Positions 49,400-56,176 of a DNA stretch of 64,000 nucleotides are shown one piece after another (positions within the stretch are counted from its first letter, which is position 1; each line of letters begins with the position of its first letter). Origin of the DNA: Pseudomonas fragi (GTDB lineage Bacteria > Pseudomonadota > Gammaproteobacteria > Pseudomonadales > Pseudomonadaceae); the NCBI RefSeq assembly GCF_025426255.1, contig NZ_CP104861.1, positions 2,046,001-2,110,000 of the forward strand. Direction: 5' to 3'. The notes beneath the pieces are model-generated. The model saw only the letters and a list, made by a program, of their open reading frames with translations, was not told the DNA's origin and searched no databases. Made by a program: the position numbers and the translations under genes.

Positions 49400-50110
49400 T
49401 TACTGCAAATGGCGGCCGAGGCGGCCTTCGATCAGCTTCAGGCTGCGTCGTACGATTTCCACGATCAGCAGGTACAGCACGGCAGCCCACAGGTAGATCT
49501 GGAAATCGAAGCTGCGCGAGAACGCCATCTTGGTCACGCCCATCAGGTCGTAAATGGTCACCAGCGAGGCGATGGCGCTGGCCTTGATCATCAGGATCAG
49601 TTCATTGCCCAGCGGGCCGATAGCCACCAGCAGCGATTGCGGCAGGATGATCTTGCGAAAGGCCGTCCAGCGCGACAGGTTCAGCGCCTTGCAAGCTTCA
49701 CGCTGGCCCTGGGCCACGGAAAGGATGCTGCCGCGCAGGATTTCGGCCTGATAGGCCGCGGTATTGAGGGTGAAGGCCAGCAGGGTGCAGAACCAGGCAT
49801 CACGGAAAAACCACCACAAGCCCACGTCTTGCCAGAAGCCCTTGAACGAGCCGAGGCCGTAATACAGCAAAAACAGTTGTGCCAGCAGCGGCGAGCCGCG
49901 GAAGAAGTACACGTAGGCGCCGGTAAAGCTGCGCAGGAAGCGATTGCTGGACAAACGCCCCAAGGCAATCAGCAAGCCGAGCAAAGCGCCGAGGGTGAAC
50001 GAAATCGCCACCAGCTTGCCGGTGACCAGCAGCCCGTCGATAAAGCGCGGGCCGTAGCGTTCCAGCAGGTCGGGGTTGAGAAACATGTTTTGCAGATCCG
50101 CCAGACTCAT
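49400..50110 (-). CDS. Amino acid ABC transporter permease
   Basis: A 236-residue permease of the HisM/HisQ type with about five membrane segments. The coupling motif region is GQREACKALNLSRWTAFRKIILPQ, and LLVTGKLVAISFTLGALLGLLIA is N-terminal. The start overlaps the stop of the other permease gene by four bases, so the pair are translated together and form the heterodimeric channel. Confidence 0.92.
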   Translation of the reverse strand: MSLADLQNMFLNPDLLERYGPRFIDGLLVTGKLVAISFTLGALLGLLIALGRLSSNRFLRSFTGAYVYFFRGSPLLAQLFLLYYGLGSFKGFWQDVGLWWFFRDAWFCTLLAFTLNTAAYQAEILRGSILSVAQGQREACKALNLSRWTAFRKIILPQSLLVAIGPLGNELILMIKASAIASLVTIYDLMGVTKMAFSRSFDFQIYLWAAVLYLLIVEIVRRSLKLIEGRLGRHLQ

Positions 50111-50826
50111 GGCTGCGCGCTCCGTTGATGGCGGCTGAAGTAGCGTTCAAGGAAGCTGAACAGCCGCCCGGAAATCGCCGAGAAAAACAGATAGCCCAGG
50201 CACGCGACGCTGTAGAACAGCATCGGGTCCTTGGTCACGCTGACGGCCAGGTTGGTTTGGCGCATCAAGTCCACCAGGGAGATGGTCGACACCAGCGAGG
50301 TGTCCTTGAGCAGCGACAGCCAGTTGTTCGACAGGCCGGGCAGGGCGATGCGCGCCAGTTGTGGCAGCACCACCTTGCGGAATGTGGTGAATTTGCTCAG
50401 GCCCAGGGCCGAGGCGGCTTCAAACTGGCCCTTGGGAATGGTTTTGAACGCGCCCAGCCAAATCTCGCTGGAGAAGGCGGCAAACACCAGGCTAAAGGCA
50501 ACCATCGCGGCAACGAAGGTATTGATCGTGACCTGCGCGTCGTAGCCCATCATGGCGAGGATCTTTTGCGCGGCGATCTGGCAACCGTAGTAAATGATCA
50601 GCAGCGTCAGCAGTTCCGGCAAGCCACGGAAGACGGTGGAAAAGGTTGTCGCCCAGGCCCGCACCCAGCGGTTTTTGGAGCGTGCCGCTACGGCCACGGC
50701 CAGGCCCAGTGGCAAACCGATGGGCAGGCAGCTCAAGGCCAGTGCAATGGTGACCATAGCCCCGGCGAGCAAGGCCGAGCCCCAGCCGCCACTGGCGAAA
50801 GAAAGAAGTGAGAGTTGATCGAGCAT
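50107..50826 (-). CDS. Amino acid ABC transporter permease
   Basis: A 239-residue HisQ/HisM-type permease with about five membrane segments. The EAA-like loop is FEAASALGLSKFTTFRKVVLPQ, followed by ALPGLSNNWLSLLKDTSLVS. The ATG starting MLDQLSLLSF is chosen over a TTG six codons earlier. It is the second component of the uptake operon after the binding protein. Confidence 0.92.
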   Translation of the reverse strand: MLDQLSLLSFASGGWGSALLAGAMVTIALALSCLPIGLPLGLAVAVAARSKNRWVRAWATTFSTVFRGLPELLTLLIIYYGCQIAAQKILAMMGYDAQVTINTFVAAMVAFSLVFAAFSSEIWLGAFKTIPKGQFEAASALGLSKFTTFRKVVLPQLARIALPGLSNNWLSLLKDTSLVSTISLVDLMRQTNLAVSVTKDPMLFYSVACLGYLFFSAISGRLFSFLERYFSRHQRSAQP

Positions 50827-50930
50827 GCTCGAATCCCCGGGCAAAATTGGGCCGAAATTCAGCCGCTGCGCACCTTATGTGCGCAGGGCAGGGTCATTGG
50901 CAGGGAAGCCCTCAAACGAGGGCAGGCGAC

Positions 50931-51686
50931 TCAGTAAATGTCGAAGTCGAAGTACTTGCTGGAGATCTTTTTATAGGTGCCGTCAGCCACGATTTCGTCC
51001 AGTGCCTTGTTAAAGCGCTCGCGCAGCACCGTGTCGCTCTGGCGCACTGCAATCGCTGCATCGGCATTGGTGCCGTCTACGTCACCGATGATCTTGCAGC
51101 AGTCGTCGCTGGCCTTGTTGATCCACTCCAGCAGGGGGAACTTGTCGGCAATCACTGCATCGACGCGGCCGTTTTTCAGCTCGGCATTGGCCTCGTCCAG
51201 GGTCGGGTAGAGGTTGAGCTTGGCGCCGGCTTTCTCGTAGTGATCTTCGGCATAAATGCCCTGGGTTGCTGCGCCTTGGGCGCCGATGGTGCGGCCCTTG
51301 AAGTTGATCTGGGCATCGGTGATGTCAGAGTCTTTGGGCACGGCGATCGACAGAGGGGTGCGGTAATAGTGATTGGTAAACGCAATTTTCTTTTTGCGTT
51401 CATCGGTCACGATCATCGATGCGACGATGGCATCGTACTTTTTCGCCATCAGCCCCGGAATGATGCCGTCCCAATCCTGGGCAACGATCTTGCATTGTGC
51501 GTTCATGCGTTCGCACAGGGCATTGGTGATATCGACGTCAAAACCCGAGACCGTGCCGTCCGAGTTGGTGGTGTTGAATGGAGGGTAGGCGCCTTCGGTG
51601 GCGATAGTCAGCGTATCGGCGTGAGCGTTGGCTGCAACAGCGGCCACCAGTGCACATGCACTTGCAAAGCGAATGACGTATTTCAT
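50931..51686 (-). CDS. Periplasmic amino-acid-binding protein (basic amino acid type)
   Basis: A 251-residue substrate-binding protein with a Sec signal peptide ending NAHADT at about 23. The family-3 solute-binding motif is GFDVDITNALCERM. The protein resembles HisJ/ArgT/LAO-type binders of basic amino acids: EGAYPPFN, the acidic ligand-site region DWDGIIPGLMAKKYD, and the CKIIGD stretch near the C-terminus. It carries an unusual vicinal CC pair (SDDCCKIIG). GAGGTG precedes the start. The RpiR gene lies 13 bp upstream in the same operon. Confidence 0.9.
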   Translation of the reverse strand: MKYVIRFASACALVAAVAANAHADTLTIATEGAYPPFNTTNSDGTVSGFDVDITNALCERMNAQCKIVAQDWDGIIPGLMAKKYDAIVASMIVTDERKKKIAFTNHYYRTPLSIAVPKDSDITDAQINFKGRTIGAQGAATQGIYAEDHYEKAGAKLNLYPTLDEANAELKNGRVDAVIADKFPLLEWINKASDDCCKIIGDVDGTNADAAIAVRQSDTVLRERFNKALDEIVADGTYKKISSKYFDFDIY

Positions 51687-51699
51687 CTAGCACCTCGTT

Positions 51700-52575
51700 T
51701 TATTGTTTTGATCCGGGTGAGGATGTGTAGCCCACGAACTCATTGTGTAAGGCCGCGGTTGCCTCAAGACGCTTCTCAACGTCTGGTCCCAGTTGTTTGC
51801 ACACTTCATTTATCAACAAATGCACCAGCGACAGCATCGCCGCGGTGGACTCCCAGAACAGGTTGAACTCGGTGGGCACGCGGAACACCTCATTGGCGGC
51901 CTGGTCTGCCCAGTCACAAAAGGTATCGGTGATCAGCGTGACGTCGATTCCGGCTTCGCGCGCCTTGCGGCACAACAGCTGGGCGTGGCGCGAGTAGCGT
52001 CGGGCTTCAAACACCACCAGTGCGCAATCCTCTGGCGGGCACAGCAGCACGTCGGCGTAATGCCCGGCGGCGCCGTCCACCAGTTGCACGCCATCGCGCA
52101 GGTATTGCAGCAAGTGCACCATCGAGGCGGCGATCCCGCGTTCGGTCTGGAAACCTGCAACAAACACCTTGCGCCGGGTGGCCAGGCGCTGGCTGACGGT
52201 ATGCCACTGTGGCGTGAGGCTGTATTCGTAGACCTTGACCAGCGCACCGACTTCCAGCTCAAAGCTGCGCGGTAAAGCTTGCGGGCTGTGGCTCGACTGC
52301 TGGCGGAATTCTTGCAAGCGATCACCGACCAGCCACGGGCCATCGCCCAGGTCGTCCTTGAGATCATTTTTCAGGTCTTTGAAATGGCTATAACCCAACG
52401 AGCGGCAAAAGCGTCCGACACTGGATTCGCTGACCCCCAGTTTGCTGGCGATGTCGGCGGCAGTCTGAAAAGGCAGCTCGTAAAGATTGGCCAGCATGTA
52501 GCTGGCAATCGCCCGACCCGAAGGGGCGGCGGTTGACAGACTGCTTTCAAGGCGTTGTTTAATCGGCTGGCTCAC
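51700..52575 (-). CDS. MurR/RpiR family transcriptional regulator
   Basis: A 291-residue regulator. The N-terminal RpiR helix-turn-helix (about 30-80) has LPFQTAADIASKLGVSESSV and GRFCRSLGYSHFKDLKNDL. The C-terminal SIS-like sugar-phosphate-isomerase fold (about 130-260) would bind an effector. It starts with GTG behind AGGAATG. It is first in the uptake operon and divergent from the dpkA-type gene. The intergenic palindrome is the probable operator. In this context the effector is likely an amino-acid catabolite instead of a sugar phosphate. Confidence 0.88.
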   Translation of the reverse strand: MSQPIKQRLESSLSTAAPSGRAIASYMLANLYELPFQTAADIASKLGVSESSVGRFCRSLGYSHFKDLKNDLKDDLGDGPWLVGDRLQEFRQQSSHSPQALPRSFELEVGALVKVYEYSLTPQWHTVSQRLATRRKVFVAGFQTERGIAASMVHLLQYLRDGVQLVDGAAGHYADVLLCPPEDCALVVFEARRYSRHAQLLCRKAREAGIDVTLITDTFCDWADQAANEVFRVPTEFNLFWESTAAMLSLVHLLINEVCKQLGPDVEKRLEATAALHNEFVGYTSSPGSKQ

Positions 52576-52623
52576 GACTGCATTCCTGTTTTTATTTCAG
52601 CGCGAAGCAGAAAGTGAATGTTT

Positions 52624-52659
52624 TCTGTCATTAAGTCAACAATTGACAGAGAACTGTCA
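52624..52659. promoter_or_regulatory. Probable RpiR operator between regulator and dpkA
   Basis: TCTGTCA and its exact complement TGACAGA lie 20 bp apart (start to start). A third half-site CTGTCA follows 4 bp further on. The 20-bp spacing puts the arms on the same DNA face. The position in the 133-bp divergent promoter region suits control of both transcripts. Confidence 0.5.
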
Positions 52660-52708
52660 TAGAAGGATAGTTTGTCTCAGATAAAAATAATCAGATTGGA
52701 GCGCCAGA

Positions 52709-53719
52709 ATGTCTTCCACGCAGTCGCTTTCCCTCGTCGAACTGACCGCATTGCTGCAACGGATTTTTGAGCGTCATGGCACCTCGGCATCGGTTGCTCG
52801 GGTACTGGCCGACAACTGCGCACGGGCGCAACGCGATGGTTCCTACAGTCATGGCGTGTTCCGCATTCCGGGGTATCTGTCATCGCTGGCCAGTCATTGG
52901 GTCGACGGCCAGGCCGTTCCGGTGGTTGAAGACGTGGCCTCGGGCTTTATCCGCGTGGATGCAGCCGGTGGCTTTGCCCAACCCGCGCTGGAGTCCGCCC
53001 GTCAATTGCTGGTGGAAAAAGCCCGCAGCGCCGGGATTGCGGTACTGGCGATTCGTAACTCACATCACTTTGCCGCGCTATGGCCTGATGTTGAGCCGTT
53101 TGCCGAGGAAGGCCTGGTGGCTTTGAGCGTGGTTAACAGCATGACCTGCGTGGTGCCCCACGGCGCGCAAAGGCCTCTGTTCGGGACTAACCCGATTGCT
53201 TTCGCCGCACCGCGTGCAGACGGCCACCCGATCGTATTTGACCTGGCCACCAGTGCAATTGCCCACGGCGATGTGCAAATTGCCGCACGCAAGGGCCACT
53301 CGCTGCCTGCAGGTATGGGAGTGGACAAGCAGGGTGAGCCGACGCAAGACCCTAAAGCCATTCTCGACGGCGGCGCCTTGTTGCCATTTGGCGGGCACAA
53401 GGGGTCAGCGCTGTCGATGATGGTCGAGTTGCTGGCAGCGGCCCTGACCGGTGGCAACTTCTCGTTTGAATTCGACTGGTCCAAACATCCGGGCGCGCAG
53501 ACCCCGTGGACTGGTCAGTTGCTGATTGTGATTGACCCGAGCAAATCCGGCGGCAACAGCTTCGCCCAGCGCAGCGCCGAACTGGTGCGCCAAATGCATG
53601 CGGTCGGCCTTGAGCGCATGCCGGGTGATCGGCGTTTTATCGAACGGGCCAAATCGTTGAGCGAGGGTATCCCGCTGGGTGCTGAAGAACTGGCCAAATT
53701 GCGCGAATTGGCGGGGTAA
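52709..53719 (+). CDS. dpkA: Delta1-piperideine-2-carboxylate/pyrroline-2-carboxylate reductase-like (Ldh family)
   Basis: A 336-residue NAD(P)H-dependent enzyme of the type-II malate/L-lactate dehydrogenase family, structurally unrelated to classical LDH. Key parts are the active-site SHGVFRIPGY near residue 50, AIRNSHHFAALWPDVEPFAE, LFGTNPIAFAAPR, and FGGHKGSALSMMVELL. DpkA of P. putida reduces piperideine-2-carboxylate to L-pipecolate in D-lysine breakdown. The divergent D-amino-acid dehydrogenase/transporter operon supports that role here. It could equally act on pyrroline-2-carboxylate. The 3' end faces an AraC gene across a short hairpin. Confidence 0.75.
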   Translation: MSSTQSLSLVELTALLQRIFERHGTSASVARVLADNCARAQRDGSYSHGVFRIPGYLSSLASHWVDGQAVPVVEDVASGFIRVDAAGGFAQPALESARQLLVEKARSAGIAVLAIRNSHHFAALWPDVEPFAEEGLVALSVVNSMTCVVPHGAQRPLFGTNPIAFAAPRADGHPIVFDLATSAIAHGDVQIAARKGHSLPAGMGVDKQGEPTQDPKAILDGGALLPFGGHKGSALSMMVELLAAALTGGNFSFEFDWSKHPGAQTPWTGQLLIVIDPSKSGGNSFAQRSAELVRQMHAVGLERMPGDRRFIERAKSLSEGIPLGAEELAKLRELAG

Positions 53720-53731
53720 CCCCGGCCCCTC

Positions 53732-53758
53732 GTAGCCGCTTCGCTCCTCAGCGGCTAC
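53732..53758. repeat. Short inverted repeat (family-B core), likely bidirectional terminator
   Basis: GTAGCCGCT / AGCGGCTAC form a 9-bp stem with a 9-nt loop between the convergent dpkA-type and AraC genes. The arms equal the ends of the longer elements near 55.9 and 62.8 kb. Confidence 0.65.
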
Positions 53759-53785
53759 ATGAATTGAGCAGCAGTCGTACTCGGC

Positions 53786-54820
53786 TTATAACGCCAAAAA
53801 CTGCCTGATCAGGTTGGGCGTACACCCCGTCCAGCGTTTCAACGCTCGGCGAAAGTTGGCCGGGTCGTTGAAGTTCAGGTACTCGGCCACCGCTTCGTTG
53901 CTCATGCCCTTGATCTGGTACAGGTACAGCGCCATATGCTTGCGCGCTTGATCCTGCTGCGCCTGAAAGTGTGTGCCGTGCTTGTTCAACTTGCGTTTGA
54001 GGGTGGCCTGGCTCATTGAAAAGTGCTGAGCCGCCTGCTCAAGGCCGGGGGTCTGTTGCGCATTGTTGCGCAAGTACACATACAACCGGTCGAGCAAGCT
54101 GGCGCGGAACCCTAGGCTGTGTAACTCAATTTGCGCCTGCTGATACGCCACTTGCCGGGCTATCGCCGACGCGTTGGGCCAGAGCCGGGTCAGGTATTCA
54201 CGGGGCAGGCGCATCATGTCCAGTTGGCTACCGAACTGGGTGTTCTCCCCCAGATGCACCCAGTACTGCTCCATATAACGCGGCTCCGGGTGGCTGAAGC
54301 TGCATTCCCATGGCAGGCGCTCGCCGCTGAGCCACTGACTCATGGCCTTTAACGCCGTCATGCTGGCTTCCAGCACAAACCGCAATTGCTCCCCGGCCCC
54401 GCAACTGTCGAGCCAGTACACGTAGGCGTACTTGTCGTCCAGCAATAGGCGCGGGGTCAGCAGGGGGCTGAGCAAGGCCCGGTGATGGATCAGGGTTTCC
54501 AGGGCCTGATGCAGGTTTTGCGCCTGTTGCAGGGCGTGGCTGGCCGGTCCGTAATGCCCGGGCCACAGGCGTTGGCCAAACAAAAAACTGCTGTCATCGG
54601 CTTCGAGCAGGCGCTGTGTGTTGGCGATCAAGCCAAAGCATTGCTGCGGACTGAGGCGGGTGTGCCCGGCGACAATATCGTCGTAAAACAGCCCCGTGCC
54701 GCGCAGCAGGCGATGGCTGTCGATGTCCCGGGATAACGCCAGATCGATCAGTGTCGCGGGTTGGTAATGCCCGGCAATAAAACGGCTGTCGGTTTCGTAC
54801 CAGCGGCTCTCCAGCGTCAT
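53786..54820 (-). CDS. AraC family transcriptional regulator
   Basis: A 344-residue AraC regulator. The N-terminal arabinose-binding-like domain (about 20-210) includes LLRGTGLFYDDI and LSPQQCFGLIANTQRLLE. The C-terminal DNA-binding domain has AAQHFSMSQATLKRKLNKHG, then EAVAEYLNFNDPANFRRALK and WTGCTPNLIR. Its ATG overlaps the stop of the upstream degenerate-GGDEF gene by four bases, so the pair is translationally coupled. The target and ligand are unknown. Confidence 0.87.
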   Translation of the reverse strand: MTLESRWYETDSRFIAGHYQPATLIDLALSRDIDSHRLLRGTGLFYDDIVAGHTRLSPQQCFGLIANTQRLLEADDSSFLFGQRLWPGHYGPASHALQQAQNLHQALETLIHHRALLSPLLTPRLLLDDKYAYVYWLDSCGAGEQLRFVLEASMTALKAMSQWLSGERLPWECSFSHPEPRYMEQYWVHLGENTQFGSQLDMMRLPREYLTRLWPNASAIARQVAYQQAQIELHSLGFRASLLDRLYVYLRNNAQQTPGLEQAAQHFSMSQATLKRKLNKHGTHFQAQQDQARKHMALYLYQIKGMSNEAVAEYLNFNDPANFRRALKRWTGCTPNLIRQFLAL

Positions 54821-55737
54821 GCGCGTTTGCTCCGTGGCGGCTTGGCTCGCGCCAGTGCCAGGTTCAGGCGCTTGAGCAGCTCATCGGGGGCCTCATTCAC
54901 TGCCATGATCACGGCGGTACTGGCCAACAAATGCACCCGTTCGCCATGCTGCCGGGTTTTGTGGGCCAGGCTCTGCACCGCCTGTTGCAACTCCAGGGCC
55001 AGCAGCCGGGCCTGGCTTTCTCCGGTATTGGGCAGCAGCACCACAAAGCGGTCACCGGCCAGTCGGCAGAGCAGGTCGTGACGGCGCAGGTTGAGCAGCA
55101 GCAACTGGCTGAGAGCTTGCAGCACGGCGTCACCTTCAGCATGGCCATAGTGCTGATTGATCGAGGCAAAGTCGTCGATATCCAGCGCCAGCAGTGACAG
55201 CGGTTGCTGTTGCTCAAGGCTTTGCGCGAGGCAGTCGCTGACCTGGCGCTTGAGGTATTCGGCACCGCCCAGGGGGGTCAGTTTGTCGAACAGCCGATGC
55301 TCGCGAAACACCCGCTCGCGTTTCTCCATTTGTTGGTTGATCGCCTGTTGTTCGCGGTGCCAGTGGAACAGGCCGATGGTCAGCAGAATCATGCCGATGG
55401 GCATGGGACCTGACTCCAGCCAGTGGTTCCAGTGCAGGTGTTTGGGCAGACGAATAAGTTCGTCCAGCGCGTCCATCCACCAGGAAAAGAACATAAAGCA
55501 CAAGCCGCTCGCCAAGTAGTTGGTGACCCGTCCGGTGGGTCGGCTTTTAAGCACCAGCCCCAGCCAGAACAGCATAAACAGGGCTGTCCCGCCTTCGCCG
55601 ACGATATCCAGCCATTGCCACTCGCTGAAGGCTTTTGGTGTGCCGAATGCCAGGTTCAGCAACACGCCGATATTGGCGGCCAGCACCAGCAATAACAGTT
55701 TCCAGCGATGGTGTTTAAGCACGTTGAACCAGGTCAT
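54817..55737 (-). CDS. Membrane protein with degenerate GGDEF domain
   Basis: A 306-residue protein with four or more hydrophobic segments (about 12-30, 45-65, 72-92 and 112-126) and a cytoplasmic GGDEF-fold domain (about 150-300). The substrate helix LDIDDFASINQHYGHAEGD is well kept. The signature loop reads AGDRF at 227-231: Gly to Ala at the first position and Arg in place of the metal-binding Glu. Cyclase activity is doubtful, and a c-di-GMP or GTP sensor role is more likely. It precedes and overlaps the AraC gene, suggesting a membrane sensor paired with a transcription factor. Confidence 0.85.
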   Translation of the reverse strand: MTWFNVLKHHRWKLLLLVLAANIGVLLNLAFGTPKAFSEWQWLDIVGEGGTALFMLFWLGLVLKSRPTGRVTNYLASGLCFMFFSWWMDALDELIRLPKHLHWNHWLESGPMPIGMILLTIGLFHWHREQQAINQQMEKRERVFREHRLFDKLTPLGGAEYLKRQVSDCLAQSLEQQQPLSLLALDIDDFASINQHYGHAEGDAVLQALSQLLLLNLRRHDLLCRLAGDRFVVLLPNTGESQARLLALELQQAVQSLAHKTRQHGERVHLLASTAVIMAVNEAPDELLKRLNLALARAKPPRSKRA

Positions 55738-55863
55738 GAAGTGTCTGCCAAAAGCGATTGCCGCTCAGCACAACAGAGGTGTGTGACAGCTGTATGACCG
55801 GGGTTGCGGGTCGAATCAGCTCAGGTGTGTTGTGTAAAAAAGTCAAACACGGACTCTGTTTTT

Positions 55864-55967
55864 GTAGCCGCTGCCGCAGGCTGCGATGGGGCGCGGAGCG
55901 TCCCTCTGTTTATTGACAGGAAGGGCAAGGCCCTGCGGACCTTGTCGCAGGTTGCGGCAGCGGCTAC
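55864..55967. repeat. Family-B inverted repeat element
   Basis: GTAGCCGCTGCCGCAGGCTG and the imperfect complement ending GCGGCAGCGGCTAC span 104 bp. The inner part (GGGCGCGGAGCG / GGGCAAGGCCCTG) differs from the longer elements near 28 and 32 kb. It lies upstream of the Pho box. Confidence 0.75.
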
Positions 55968-56059
55968 AGGTTTGGGGGCCATCTGTACAGGAGTCAAATC
56001 AGCTCATTTTCCCGCCAAACCCCGCTGAAAACCCTCTGTTCCGGGCGTTACGCTGAACG

Positions 56060-56115
56060 CTGTCACAGCGCTGTCACAGCGCTGTCACAGCGCTGTCATC
56101 CGCCGGCCCTAGCTT
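56060..56115 (+). promoter_or_regulatory. PhoB box array and -10 of the receptor-phytase operon
   Basis: Four half-sites CTGTCAC, CTGTCAC, CTGTCAC and CTGTCAT start at 56060, 56071, 56082 and 56093. Each is separated by the same AGCG, giving the strict 11-bp period (7+4) of Pho boxes. A -10-like TAGCTT (56110-56115) begins 10 bp after the last half-site, the spacing at which PhoB replaces a -35. Two tandem dimer sites would bind four PhoB protomers. The receptor ATG is about 60 bp downstream. Strong induction under phosphate limitation is predicted. Confidence 0.8.
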
Positions 56116-56176
56116 TCGCTCCCAAGTTGTCGGGCCATTTGCCCGGCCTGTAGTGCGTATTTGGGGGAGGGCAAAC

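Larger units (their letters stand above)
55738..56176. other. Intergenic region upstream of the phytate-related operon
   Basis: 439 bp without a gene, between the minus-strand GGDEF gene and the receptor gene. It holds one GTAGCCGCTG-type inverted repeat, then the four-half-site PhoB array and its -10. The remaining sequence near 55.74-55.86 kb should contain the promoter of the divergent GGDEF-AraC pair, but I see no convincing hexamers there. Confidence 0.7.

Noticed and set aside
56059..56099. 11-bp tandem repeat considered as a CRISPR fragment or mini-satellite
   Set aside because: The period and the CTGTCA(C/T) core are those of PhoB half-sites and the position is a promoter. The spacers are 4 bp and identical.
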